A stretch of DNA of 64,000 nucleotides from Maylandia zebra. Its lineage: Eukaryota > Chordata > Actinopteri > Cichliformes > Cichlidae. The position numbers and the translations under genes were made by a program. Below, in pieces: positions 1 to 11,190 of this stretch (position 1 is the stretch's first letter; each line of letters opens with the position of its first letter). The stretch lies in NCBI RefSeq assembly GCF_041146795.1, contig NC_135187.1, positions 16,940,556 to 17,004,555 of the forward strand. Direction: 5' to 3'. The notes below the pieces were generated by a model. That model saw only the letters and a program-made list of their open reading frames with translations. It was not told the DNA's origin and did not search any database.

Positions 1-2246
1 CTTTTATAGCCTCCAGTTATGCTAATTAGGATGAATTGCATGTGTACAATGCATAATATTTAGGGGGTTAAACACTGTTCATAATGTAAAAATTTGTTAT
101 TTGATTTTGTACTAATGACGCTTTTTCTTTTTACTCTGCCCTTGTCATTAAATGGTTTCCAGATTACTTATAAACCAAATGTACTCTAAACTTCCTTTGA
201 GTTTCATGGACTGTCTCTTTATGGACAGTGGCGACTGACCTTTGATCGTTCTCTAAGGCTGGTGCACCAATCAGCATCCAGGAAACAGCCACCTGCCCAG
301 TCGCTGGGAACAGTGGTTTCTTCCCGTTCTCTCTTCTCCGTGCTGGAGGGAGTACATGTCACAATGTGCTGTCAAAGAAATAATCCTTGTAAGGTCTTAT
401 GTGTTTAATATTTCTCTAGAACAAGCTCTTTTCCCACCAGCTCGCTCTTCATGCCAGTTTGAGGACGCAGCAGAGACAAACCACCCAGGTTTCAGCTGAA
501 AGGTAGCTCTCTTACTTATTTTAAAAACACTTGCTCTCCAAGCACACAGGAATGTTTGGAATAATTTTGTCAGCCTACGGGCTCTTTGTTACTGAGCTCG
601 TAATTAATATGCATAATATCACTAACTTTTCAGCCAGAATGAGCAGTCTGTGCTATACCCGGCGTGTAAGGAACCTGTGGGCTCCAGCACTTGCCTCTTG
701 GGTTCTTAAGGCGACGATCCCGCACAAACCTGTGTGCCAGCTAAAGAAAGTAATGGTATTGTCCAGCTTCTCATTTACAGTGAAGACATTCAGGAGATCC
801 TGTGACCTGTATCATTTAGTATCAGATTGTGTGTGTGCAGCGTGGAAAATGATGGAAACGAATGATGTTGGGTCAGAAATTTTGAAGACAACAAGGTAAC
901 CAAGTTTTTAGATCCAATTAAAATCAAAGATCCTCTGGAAAAGAGCAGAATTCTTGAAACAGGGTTTATTAAACCGAGTCATATGAACAGCAAGACAACA
1001 CATAGCAAAGCTAAGTGATAACTAAACCTCACTGTACATTTGACATGCAATCTCTGAGACATTATTATTATCCTCTACACTCCTGCATTTCACTTAGATC
1101 TATTTGTTGATGGCATCTTGATTCTCGTATCTTCTTTCTAACCAAAATATGCTCTTATTTATTTATTTTTCTGTCACACCCTCCACACCAGATGTTCTTA
1201 GATCATCACCACTACCTTCTATATTTGCCAAACACCACACAAACCTCCCTATTTCATTTATTATGTGTTTGTGTGATTTATTTATCTGGTTTTCATCCCA
1301 GCTCTGTTATTATTAATAGTATTAATATTAGTTTAAATTATTATTGCTATTATTAATTTGTATATATTATAATTATGATCTAGTTTATTTTATGCTCCAG
1401 ATCCAATTCATCCTTTTTGCACTTGTATTCAATTCAATCAGCTCCATTTTCAACTTATTTAGCTTTTAATCTTTTATTAGGCTGATAATCCAGTAAGGGA
1501 TCTACTATCCCCATTTATTCCTATTTTATTATTCTCTTCTAGTCAGTTTTGCCCCAGACTCTTTCAGTCTCTCTGTATTTTTGCTTAACAAATATGATCT
1601 TTCAAATTAACTTCCTTAAACAGTGATAATACTATTTTTCAGCAGGAGTATCTATTTTCCTCTGTTCAACAATTCTTAATTTTTATGCAAACCTATTTCT
1701 TTTCACTACTTTGTTGCTCCTCTCCACACACCTTAAGGATGATTTCTTAATTTCTTTCTTTATTTTTATGTGGAATGCTCCTGACACAACCCCAAAGGGA
1801 TTTGCGTCTCTGGGCGTCTTTCACTTGTTAGGCAAGTGTGTAAAACCACCACAGTTTGGAGCCACTCAAGTGGGGCAGTGACCTTAACTAAAAGCTTCTT
1901 ATGAAATGATGAATAAAAAAAATAAGATAATAATATTGAATGCTAGCTGCTTTTATTGCTGTTGTTGTTGTTGTTAAAGCTCCTTTTGTCAAGTATATCT
2001 GTCTATAACTGTCATATATGTCCGCACGCGTTGTTTAATAAGTCTACACCTGTTGAATTTGGTTACACATAAGGGTTAAGATATAAAGGATTGCCTCGTT
2101 ACAAATTTTTAATTGTTACTTGATTATTATCGTTGTTACGGTAATAAGTAAACAATCACATTATGAACAAACGTGATCGAAATAACTCTCTCTGACTCTG
2201 TTTGCATGAAGAGCCTGAGGTATTAATAATGCTTAAAGCTTTGAAA
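1..2246. other. AT-rich intergenic DNA, no gene recognised
   Basis: No exon with convincing splice sites or family similarity was seen on either strand. An open frame of 122 codons around 531-899 has no recognisable domain and no coding-like composition. The stretch around 1300-1400 is especially rich in A and T. Confidence 0.5.

Positions 2247-2303
<57 letters not shown>
2247..2303. repeat. (TG)n(TA)n microsatellite
   Basis: A short TG run passes into about 21 TA units. It abuts the 5' side of the LINE fragment. Confidence 0.9.
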
Positions 2304-2306
<3 letters not shown>

Positions 2307-2336
2307 CCCCCTGACGCCAGGTCAGGGGGGAGATAT
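2300..2336. repeat. Perfect 16-bp inverted repeat (hairpin)
   Basis: The arms 2300-2315 and 2321-2336 (left arm ATATCTCCCCCCTGAC) are perfectly complementary around a five-base loop GCCAG. The outer end runs into the TA array, so the hairpin marks the junction between the microsatellite and the LINE fragment. Confidence 0.85.
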
Positions 2337-2836
2337 CATCACCCCCACCCGAGAATTGAGTGCGAGAGGAACTGACCTGAAAAATAGGATCATGGCCAAG
2401 CTTGAAACCTGGATCCCCCGTAGCCGGTTACCAAGATTACGTGAAGTACCCTCAGAAGGTCTGCTAGATGATGTTAATGCAGCACTACGTACAAGAAGAC
2501 GGCCGTAGTGATCGATGTAGCGGTTCCGAATGACAGCAATATCAGGAAGAAGGAACACGAGAAGCTGGAGAAATACCAAGGGCTCAGAGAAGAGCTCGAG
2601 AGGATGTGGAGGGTGAAGGTAACGGTGGTCCCCGTGGTAATCGGAGCACTAGGTGCGGTGACTCCCAAGCTAGGCGAGTGGCTCCAGCAGATCCCGGGAA
2701 CAACATCGGAGATCTCTGTCCAGAAGAGCGCAGTCCTGGGAACAGCTAAGATACTGCGCAGGACCCTCAAGCTCCCAGGCCTCTGGTAGAGGACCCGAGC
2801 TTGAAGGATAAACCGCCCGCAGGAGCGTGCTGGGTG

Positions 2837-2838
<2 letters not shown>
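2304..2838 (+). mobile_element. 3' fragment of a non-LTR retrotransposon (LINE)
   Basis: The plus strand from about 2490 to 2789 encodes a C-terminal segment seen in many fish LINE polyproteins. Recognisable motifs are VVIDVAVPNDSNIRKKEHEK, VVPVVIGALGAVTPKLGEWL and a terminal LRRTLKLPGLW before a stop. The IDV..P..S core followed by Lys-rich helices resembles the restriction-like endonuclease tail of R2/R4/Dong-type elements (established knowledge; the exact clade is inferred). The upstream part (2340-2500) is in a different frame and ends at TAG, so a frameshift or deletion separates the two pieces. Reverse transcriptase motifs are absent, so the copy is 5'-truncated. Both edges are (TA)n arrays. 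Confidence 0.7.
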
Positions 2839-2899
<61 letters not shown>

Positions 2900-2913
2900 C
2901 ACACACACACACA
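2839..2913. repeat. (TA)n(CA)n microsatellite, left flank of the Tc1 element
   Basis: About 28 TA units pass into CA units that run directly into the left terminal inverted repeat at 2914. Confidence 0.9.
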
Positions 2914-3115
2914 CAGTGGGGCAAAAAAGTATTTAGTCAGCCACCGATTGTGCAAGTTCCCCCACTTAAAATGATGACAGAGGTCAGTAATTTGCACCAG
3001 AGGTACACTTCAACTGTGAGAGACAGAATGTGAAAAAAAAAAAATCCATGAATCCACATGGTAGGATTTGTAAAGAATTTATTCGTAAATCAGGGTGGCA
3101 AATAAGTATTTGGTC
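2914..3115 (+). repeat. Left terminal inverted repeat of the Tc1 element
   Basis: It pairs with 4321-4520 in inverted orientation. Differences seen by eye are T/G near 3010, two changes near 3090-3100, one near 3113, and A-run length. The length of about 200 bp fits the long-repeat (IR/DR) class of fish Tc1 elements, where transposase-binding direct repeats lie at the outer and inner ends. Confidence 0.9.
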
Positions 3116-3132
3116 AATAACAAAAATACAAC

Positions 3133-4155
3133 TCAATACTGTGTAACATAACCTTTGTTGGCAATAACAGAGGTCAAACGTTTACTATAGGTCTTTACCA
3201 GGTTTGCACACACAGTAGCTGGTATTTTGGCCCATTCCTCCATGCAGATCTTCTCGAGAGCAGTGATGTTTTGGGGCTGTCGCCGAGCAACACGGACTTT
3301 CAACTCCCGCCACAGATTTTCTATGGGGTTGAGGTCTGGAGACTGGCTAGGCCACTCCAGGACCTTCAAATGCTTCTTACGGAGCCACTCCTTTGTTGCC
3401 CGGGCGGTGTGTTTTGGATCATTGTCATGTTGGAAGACCCAGCCTCGTTTCGTCTTCAAAGTTCTCACTGATGGAAGGAGGTTTTGGCTCAAAATCTCAC
3501 GATACATGGCCCCATTCATTCTGTCCTTAACACGGATCAGTCGTCCTGTCCCCTTGGCAGAAAAACAGCCCCATAGCATGATGTTTCCACCCCCATGCTT
3601 CACAGTAGGTATGGTGTTCTTGGGATGCAACTCAGTATTCTTCTTCCTCCAAACACGACGAGTTGAGTTTATACCAAAAAGTTCTACTTTGGTTTCATCT
3701 GACCACATGACATTCTCCCAATCCTCTGCTGTATCATCCATGTGCTCTCTGGCAAACTTCAGACGGGCCTGGACATGCACTGGCTTCAGCAGCGGAACAC
3801 GTCTGGCACTGCGGGATTTGATTCCCTGCCGTTGTAGTGTGTTACTGATGGTGACCTTTGTTACTTTGGTCCCAGCTCTCTGCAGGTCATTCACCAGGTC
3901 CCCCCGTGTGGTTCTGGGATCTTTGCTCACCGTTCTCATGATCATTTTGACCCCACGGGATGAGATCTTGCGTGGAGCCCCAGATCGTGGGAGATTATCA
4001 GTGGTCTTGTATGTCTTCCATTTTCTGATGATTGCTCCCACAGTTGATTTCTTCACACCAAGCTGCTTGCCTATTGTAGATTCACTCTTCCCAGTCTGGT
4101 GCAGGTCTACAATACTTTTCCTGGTGTCCTTCGAAAGCTCTTTGGTCTTGGCCAT
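3133..4155 (-). CDS. Tc1-family transposase, 340 aa, intact
   Basis: This is a DDE/D-type transposase that cuts and pastes its own element at TA sites. It has the usual Tc1 length of 340 residues and begins [18 protein letters not shown]. Residues 1-110 form paired helix-turn-helix DNA-binding domains, including a [18 protein letters not shown] helix and a basic [10 protein letters not shown] linker. The catalytic triad is visible: D153 in WSDETKVE, D244 in [10 protein letters not shown] and E279 in [11 protein letters not shown]. These positions equal those of Sleeping Beauty (established knowledge). A glycine-rich [11 protein letters not shown] segment lies between the first two. No stop or frameshift interrupts it. 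The start is the first ATG and lies just inside the right inverted repeat. Whether it is expressed cannot be judged here. Confidence 0.95.
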   Translation of the reverse strand: MAKTKELSKDTRKSIVDLHQTGKSESTIGKQLGVKKSTVGAIIRKWKTYKTTDNLPRSGAPRKISSRGVKMIMRTVSKDPRTTRGDLVNDLQRAGTKVTKVTISNTLQRQGIKSRSARRVPLLKPVHVQARLKFAREHMDDTAEDWENVMWSDETKVELFGINSTRRVWRKKNTELHPKNTIPTVKHGGGNIMLWGCFSAKGTGRLIRVKDRMNGAMYREILSQNLLPSVRTLKTKRGWVFQHDNDPKHTARATKEWLRKKHLKVLEWPSQSPDLNPIENLWRELKVRVARRQPQNITALEKICMEEWAKIPATVCANLVKTYSKRLTSVIANKGYVTQY

Positions 4156-4320
4156 GGCGGCGTTTGGAGTCTGACTGTTTGAGGCTGTGGACAGGTGTCT
4201 TTTATACAGATGATGAGTTCAAACAGGTGCCATTCATACAGGTAACGAGTGGGGGACAGAAAAGCTTCTTACAGAAGACATTACAGGTCTGTGAGAGCCA
4301 GAGATTTTCCATGTTTGAGG

Positions 4321-4520
4321 TGAGCAAATACTTATTTTCCACCCTAATTTACGAATAAATTCTTTACAAATCCTACCATGTGGATTCATGGATTTTTTTT
4401 TCACATTCTGTCTCTCACAGTTGACGTGTACCTCTGGTGCAAATTACTGACCTCTGTCATCATTTTAAGTGGGGGAACTTGCACAATCGGTGGCTGACTA
4501 AATACTTTTTTGCCCCACTG
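4321..4520 (-). repeat. Right terminal inverted repeat of the Tc1 element
   Basis: It is the inverted partner of 2914-3115 and ends in GCCCCACTG at 4520. Confidence 0.9.
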
Positions 4521-4526
4521 TGTGTA

Positions 4527-4590
<64 letters not shown>
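4521..4590. repeat. (TG)n(TA)n microsatellite, right flank of the Tc1 element
   Basis: TG-rich units are followed by about 26 TA units. Read inverted, this mirrors the array on the other side of the element. Confidence 0.9.
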
Positions 4591-4592
<2 letters not shown>

Positions 4593-5279
4593 ATTAAAAA
4601 CAATAAGTGAGCTGTCATTTTTAGTAAATAAAGACGTCCAGTTATGTAATAATATGATCTAAGTTTAAATGTTTGAATAAGAAATCCATGTTAAGGAGAC
4701 ATCTGTCGTTTCAAGTCATACTGCTTTTAAGAGCCCTTATTTTGAAATCCTGCGCGTTCCTTAAAGAGTTCTTCCTCTCTGAGGAGCACCCGGGAAAGAG
4801 CTCAACAACTGTGAGTGAATTTACAACATAAACAGGTTTTGTGGGTCGTGCTGCTGAGCCTGGTCCAGGGGTGGGCTGTGACCGACAGTCTCACAGAGCA
4901 TTTAACCTAAAACACTGAGCTAATGAAAAACGTGGTGATTTTAAGAAAACATTAGGGCTATACCTTCCAAAAGTACACCTTGTCGCCTTTTCTTAACAAC
5001 TTTTCTTTGACTTCGAAATGTCATCGAGGTCAAGGAAAGAGAGTAGGATGGTACATAAGGGAGTAGGGAAAAGAGAGCTGAGAATCCTAACGACCTTAAA
5101 ATGATCTCCGTGAAGCTAACCGCCGCTTATCTGCGGCTTAAATTTTCTTGCGCTCCTGCACTAAGTTTTATGGTAGCGCTTCTCCTTCGTTGCTTATTTT
5201 TGTTCAACAGACTAAAAAAAAAAGGATTGACACATCAGAATTACGTTTATTATAGTGTGCCTTTGAAGACACAGTAAAG

Positions 5280-5310
<31 letters not shown>

Positions 5311-6860
5311 AAGAAATGAAAATGAGGATATGAAGAGAATATGTTTTTCATTTGATTTACTTCTATTGGAAATTCAGTCAAATCTTCTTGCAGTTGAGAA
5401 GAAATTTCCTTTAATTTCTCTGGAATCTTGCGGCATCTTTGTGAATGTTGGCACACAGGTAGAGTAATCAACTGAGAATTTCATGTCAACTATTATGTCC
5501 TTTAATTTCTCCAGAGTCATTGAGTGCATGGAGCTGAAGCTCTGCACACATACAGTGTGGGTGTCCCACAAGAGGAATTAGTTGAAACTTTTTTGTTAAT
5601 TGGTAATTGTTCTTCATAATTCTGGGTCACTCAGTAAGATTAACTTAAAATGATTAAGTAATGAGAATAATTTAAGGGCTGATCCATTTTTAAATACCTT
5701 CGGAAACTTACTAAACAGATTTAGATCATTCTTCCAGTCAAGTCAGGGTTAGCCTTGAAAATTCTGCATTTGTGAATACAAATATTTCAGTTAAAAGCTG
5801 TTACAGGAAAAATGATTCTATGTTTCTTTACCTTCTTTTAAATGTGCAAGCATGCCCTTTTGTCTATGGTTAGATTAGTTTAGAATTATCTTTTTAGACT
5901 TTCTCAGCAAAGACATACTGTTTTGGGACATATTGTTTTAGATTGTTTTATCTCTCACAGCTTTCTCCCAGCTCTCTGCTGACGAGACTAGCGCCATATA
6001 TGGAGTTGTTTATTTTATCTGTTTTGTATTTTCTTATCCTGTTCTCACTGTCTTTCCTATAAAAAGTGCCCAGCCTCTGTACACGTTGTGAGTTGTTCTG
6101 AACAGCTTACCCGTGTGCACGTTAAAGCATAAAAAGTGATCTTGTCTCATTGTGTCTTTATTTCTCCTGGGTCTTTTACAGAGTTTTCCCCCAACAAAAG
6201 CAAATTGGTAGTATTCATTGAACAGATTCCAGTCTTGATTATTTTCACAGTTGTTTCACATCCTGGGGCAGGATGAGTCCCCTGGCCTGCAACCATAAGT
6301 ACTGCATTGTAATACACTAAAATAAAAGATTTGCCAACTCACTATCACAGAAAATACAACCATGTACATCCATTTTTTTAAACTCCATTTGAAAAGGGTT
6401 TTTTTTCTGTTTGGTCACCTGACTCCATTCAAAATCTTTAAGAATGCAGCGATTCATTAGAAACCTTCCCAAGCTACATGCACTACGAGCTTGGCTACGT
6501 AATGGTGTCACGGCAGCTGTCAATGACGTGGGTCTGCCGTAGTGAAACTACAATGTTCAGGAAATGGACTAGAAAAAGCAATTCTTATGTACTTAATACT
6601 AAATACACGTCAACGTTTGACAGGTACCACCGTAGCATTGGTTACCAATGTCATTCAATTTACCTGTCAGTGGTTCTAGTCATCTGGATGATACATTTGG
6701 GGATAATAAAAAAGATAAAACTGGATTTTAACTAATGTCAATGCTAGGCAATAATCCAGATCGTAGTGTAAAGTTTGGAAACAGGTGGGAACTGGTCCCA
6801 GTGCCTTTCTTTTCTGTTTACCCTCTCCTTTACGAATCCTGTGCTTTATCCAATCAGACG
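4591..6860. other. Intergenic DNA upstream of the reductase gene
   Basis: No coding exon was recognised. A (TG)n run lies at 5280-5306. Positions 5919-6196 show a weak resemblance to a solo LTR, listed as a finding. The last few hundred bases presumably contain the promoter and 5' untranslated region of the GRHPR-like gene, but no core element stands out. Confidence 0.5.
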
Positions 6861-9800
6861 ATGGCAGAGGACAAACCGTGGGCTCTGATCTCAGAGGTGG
6901 GCGAGCAGGGTTTCATCGAAGAGGTCACTGACATAATAAAACAACACTTCAACATAATCTGCCTCAGAGACTTTCTACAAAACCCCCAGCAGCACGGCCC
7001 AAAGATCCAGGCCATACTGATGTGGAACACCTTCCCTGCAGCCAAGCCGTCGCTGCTCAGCTCGCTTCCATCACTAAAAGTGGTCGCCAATGGAGGAGTG
7101 GGCATCGACCACCTGGATGTGCCGTACATTACCAGTCTCGGGGTGAAGGTGGCCAACACGCCCGGCGTGGTGAGTGTCGCCACTGCAGATATGGCTATGG
7201 GTCTGCTGCTGGCATCCGCAAGAAAGATAGTTGAAGGTGAGGTCAAAGGTTGAAATCTGATCCCAGGGTGGAGCAGTTTGAGTAAAACCCAAAGATATTT
7301 AAACTGGAAATATGGCAATGTTTCTCATAGGTCACCAAATAGCTGTTGACCCCAAGACTACCAGTATACCACAAAGCCTGGTGGGAGTCGAAGTCACCGG
7401 GTCGACTCTGGGGATCATCGGAATGGGACACATCGGATACAAAATTGCTCAGAGAAGCAAAGGGTTTGATATGAAGATCCTGTATCACAACAGACACAGA
7501 AGGTAAGCACCAATTCATCGAACAGATCAAAAAAATCCTGCTAAAGTGACCTGAATAGATACACAGTACTTCACTACTGCCAGAAGTATTCACTCACCCA
7601 ATGCAAAACTCAGATGTAGCGTTGTAAATAGGGATGGGTATTGATAAGATTTTCACGATTCCGTTTTCGATTCTGTTTAATGATTCGATTCTTTATCAAT
7701 TCTCTTATCAATTCTTTTTAAAAAAGGAGAACACTGAGGTCAATTAGCTTAGAACTTTGTTTTATATCTTCTCTTTGAACAAGATAGAAATTTAGGAGTA
7801 ACATGGCCTTACAAACCCAACAGTGAGATCTTAAGAGATCCAGCCTATGGCTCTTCAATGGGGTGTCACAGGGTCCCCAGGAAAAAAAAATTGTAAACGT
7901 AAAATAATAAAATAAATATTCTTCTGTAGCAATAACAAAGTATAAAATAAATTATTCTGTAGCAATTACACAAGAATATCCAGTAATGTCCCTGCCTACA
8001 ATTAAACACATTCACTTACTGAACTTTCGTCTATCCTGGCCCGAAAGGAGATGCTACCGGTAGACTGCAGCGAGAACTGCCAGCATCTGAGCCAGCCAGA
8101 CTCTGTCTGTCTCTCTCATCATGGTCACCTAAATGCACAGTAATGGCAGGCTTTGTAAAAAGGCAGATCGCGCTAACATAATATGCACTGTTAGTTGATT
8201 ATTCACCTGCCGCATTAACGGGAGAGGACGTGCAAACGTTACCGCTGCTGCTGGGTTGAGATTCACGAGTCCGGAGCGGAATTAAAAACACGACATTCAT
8301 TTGAGGTCATCGTGTGTTTTGTGAGCAAATGCTTTTGGCACTATAGTGTTTTTGAATCCCAGCTTTTAAAGAAATCTGACATTAATAAATGTGGCAGCAT
8401 TAACTGTACATTTGTGATTGCTTTTTTTTTTGTGCTGTTCAGGAGCGTTGAAGATGAGCAGTCAGTGGGGGCGAGTTACTGTGAGAACATGGATGACCTG
8501 CTGAGGGAGGCCGACTTTGTTGTGCTCGTTGTCAACCTTTCCCCTGAAACCAAAGGCCTGATCAGCCACAGGGAGCTGTCCCTCATGAAACCCACTGCAA
8601 CCCTGGTCAACGTCAGCAGAGGTGAGGATACTGTGACTGCGAGTCTTCACCAGTCTCTGAGTTTCAGCCTGATTTTGTGACTTTTCATGTTTCAGGTCTG
8701 GTTGTTGATCAGGATGCTTTAGTCAAAGCTCTGCAGTCTGGAGAAATTCGAGCAGCAGCTTTAGATGTGACTCATCCTGAACCTTTGCCCAGGTAATATG
8801 TCTCTGAAGACACCCACGCTCTGCAGCCAGAGCGGTACATCACATAATAATAATGATGAACTCTTACATGTGAGGCACTCAAGGTTAATGGCTTCTTGCA
8901 TACAGTGTAAACAGACTCTTATTAGAACAAAACGGGGCCTTTAAGTTGTGTTTTAAGCCATGCAGTGCTGGTTTCAGTGTGACGCTTGAAGAATCTTACA
9001 TTTAATATTTTTTCAAGATGTACAGTTAAGTCCATTATTTGTCAGACAAAGACAAAATCTTTGTAATTTTCCCTCTGTTCACCACCCAGTGGATTTTAAA
9101 TCAAACAGTCTGATTAAGACGCAGACTTTCAGCTTTAATTCAAGGGGTTCAACAGAAGTAATAGATTAACTCTTTAGGAATTACAGACATGTTTATATAT
9201 ACATTTACACATTTTTTAGACACTCAAAATTAATTGGAAAAACTAAAAACAAAAGCTAAATATAAGGACGGGTTTCAACAGTTGTTTAAAAATCCTCTGC
9301 TGTCAATGACTTACTGAAGTCTAGAACCAATGAGTGTCACCAGATGCTGTGTTTTCTACTCTGCCAGAGCTTTACTGCATCCGCCTTCTTTTTCAGCTGG
9401 TTTGTGGGTCTCTCTTCTTTCAGTTTTGTCTTCACTATCTGAAAAGGATCTTTTATTGGGTTGAGATTATGTGACTGACTTGGCCATTGAATAGTATTCC
9501 ATTTTTTTGCCTTGAGAAATTCATGAGAGTATTTTTTCATTGTAGATTGTGACAATATTACACCTACCTCCCTGAGAGTGTTTGTGATTTGGTTAGGTAT
9601 TAACAATGGAAATGATTCTGTCATCATGCACTTTTGTTGTCTTCTGTGGTGTTTCAGTCTGAGCCGTTTTTCCTCGCTCTCTCTGATGTGTTCATTTTGT
9701 TTGGAGAGGAAAATATCCCCCCTTTACCAGCCTGTGCATGCAGTCACACAAAATGGGATGAAAATTAAAGGAAGCATGAATGAACATCAGCTGTCTCCTG

Positions 9801-9984
9801 ATGCTTTTCTTGCTGTGTTCTGTGCAGGGATCACCCTCTCCTCAGCCTGCCTAATGTACTCATCACACCCCATGTTGGCACCTACACCTATGCTACAATA
9901 AAACGGACGGTTCAGTGCATGGTGGATAATGCCGTAGCAGCTGTGAATGGCCTACCTGTTCCCAATGAAGTCAAGTTGAAATGA
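6861..9984 (+). CDS. GRHPR-like D-2-hydroxyacid dehydrogenase, 5 exons, 326 aa
   Basis: The likely role is NAD(P)H-dependent reduction of glyoxylate, hydroxypyruvate or a related 2-keto acid in the cytosol. Coding exons are 6861-7236, 7331-7502, 8443-8621, 8696-8792 and 9828-9984; every junction is AG/GT and the frame is continuous (981 nt with stop). The start is ATG 6861 ([12 protein letters not shown]). Family motifs are [13 protein letters not shown] in the substrate domain, the Rossmann GIIGMGHIG (G156, G158, G161), catalytic R242 in NVSRG, E271 in THPEPLP and H290 in TPHVG. The length fits the family (about 325 aa). Intron 2 holds a hAT-like fragment and intron 4 a Tc1 fossil. It is a teleost paralogue annotated variously as GRHPR-like or probable 2-ketogluconate reductase; substrate is not determinable from sequence. 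A broken partial copy follows at 11.25 kb. Confidence 0.92.
7629..8335 (+). mobile_element. hAT-like interspersed repeat fragment in intron 2
   Basis: It starts TAGGGATGGGTATTGATAAG, a terminal sequence I recognise from abundant fish hAT-like elements, followed by alternating TTATCAATTC motifs. No matching inverted end occurs before exon 3, so the right end appears truncated. The pseudogene copy lacks this insert, so it probably arrived after the duplication. Confidence 0.5.
9013..9700 (-). mobile_element. Decayed Tc1-like element in intron 4
   Basis: The left part begins ACAGTTAAGTCCATTATTTG, close to the end of a common fish Tc1 family. The minus strand at 9337-9627 reads as a fossil transposase C-terminus: [18 protein letters not shown] corresponds to the family's [15 protein letters not shown], with the catalytic Glu replaced by Lys. 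The N-terminal half and the first two catalytic Asp residues are missing, so it is an internally deleted, inactive copy. Confidence 0.7.
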
Positions 9985-10254
9985 TTTTAATTAATATTGC
10001 CAAGAATTTTTTCTATTTTTTTCTGTCCCTCCTATAAAAGAAGGTGAGCTGGTGTTAGTTAGAGATTTATTTTTGGCTCTTTGGTTTTATTGTGGACACT
10101 TGTTGGGCAACAAACTGTAAAAACGTAGGTTTTTGTGAAGAATAGGACAATATTCCTGCTATAGGATAAACTGTGTTGAATCTCTGACTGACTGTTGAAA
10201 CTTTAATTCGTTTGAGGAAAAACTGTTTCATGTTCACGTTAGCAAAAAACTTGC

Positions 10255-10260
10255 AATAAA
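10255..10260 (+). terminator. Polyadenylation signal AATAAA of the GRHPR-like gene
   Basis: AATAAA lies about 270 bp after the stop codon. A second candidate, AAATAAATC near 10628, could serve a longer transcript. Confidence 0.55.
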
Positions 10261-10734
10261 AGTCAAAGAACGAAAGAAAAGTTGCAGCTTGAATGCAACC
10301 ACTCTTAGTTTATTAATCGAGTTTAAAAAAAAAAACTTCTTATTTTTACATGTCACATGTTTTTAAAGTATGTTGATGTCATTTCAGTGGAAAATATGTG
10401 TAATTATTATTATAATTCTTACTCATTATTATTACTCACTTCCTACTAACACAAGGCCTTTTAGGTGGGTGGAAAGTCTTTTTGGGGAAGTTGCAAGGCT
10501 GATATGTGACTGCTTGTCCTTATGAGTGACCATCTTTTCCTGTTTGGAACCAGGCTGATAACTCTGACCATGGTGCACTTATGCCCTGGACTGCTGGCCA
10601 GAATTACATCTCCAGCTTTGAAAGAAAAATAAATCTTGTGTACCCTATTTTCCGTGTGAATGTGGTGGTTTTCTACTGGTCACTATTGGAACTCATTTCT
10701 TTCTTTTACTGAGGCCATTGTGTTGCCTACTTTT

Positions 10735-11190
10735 TAATTCAATTCAATTTTTATAACTTAATGTTAAAATTATATAGCGCCAAATCACAACAACCGTTGC
10801 CTCAAGGTGCTTTATATTGTAAGGTAAAGACCCTACAATGAAAAAAAGAAAGAAAACAGAGAAAACCCCAACAAGCATATGGCCCCCATATGTGCAAGTG
10901 CTTTGGTGACAGTGGGAAGGAAGAACTCCTTTTCAACAAGAAGAATAACCAGGCTCGGGGAGGGGCGGCACCCTTAATCCGCAACTGGTTGGGATTAAGG
11001 GAGGAAGACCGAATAAAGACACGCTGTGGACGAGAGCCAGAGATTAATAATAATTAAATAATTTAATGTAGAGAGGTGTATAAACAGAATACGAGTGAAA
11101 AAGTTGACTGAAGAAGAAAAACTCAGTGCATAATGGGAATCCCCCAGCAGTTTAGACCTACTGCAGCATAACTGCAACCCTAAAATTTGC
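10735..11190 (+). mobile_element. Abundant percomorph interspersed repeat copy
   Basis: The segment TATATAGCGCCAAATCACAA, then CTCAAGGTGCTTTATATTGT, a GGGAGGGGCGGC block and TAATGGGAATCCCCC follow the order of a very common percomorph repeat that I recognise from memory. I cannot assign its class. It sits between the reductase gene and its broken copy, close to the duplication breakpoint. Confidence 0.6.

Larger units (their letters stand above)
2914..4520 (-). mobile_element. Complete Tc1/mariner element with intact transposase
   Basis: The element is 1607 bp and starts and ends with CAGTGGGGCAAAAAAGTATT in inverted orientation. Its inverted repeats of about 200 bp differ by only about four substitutions and a poly-A length change. 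It contains one open transposase gene on the minus strand. A TA target duplication is expected for Tc1 but is not seen: the flanks are CA on the left and TG on the right, inside microsatellite. Near-identical ends and an open gene suggest recent insertion (inference). Confidence 0.95.

Noticed and set aside
531-899. 122-codon open frame
   Set aside because: No domain, no splice context and no coding bias; treated as chance.
3227-4174. 315-codon plus-strand frame opposite the transposase
   Set aside because: Antisense shadow of the Tc1 transposase.
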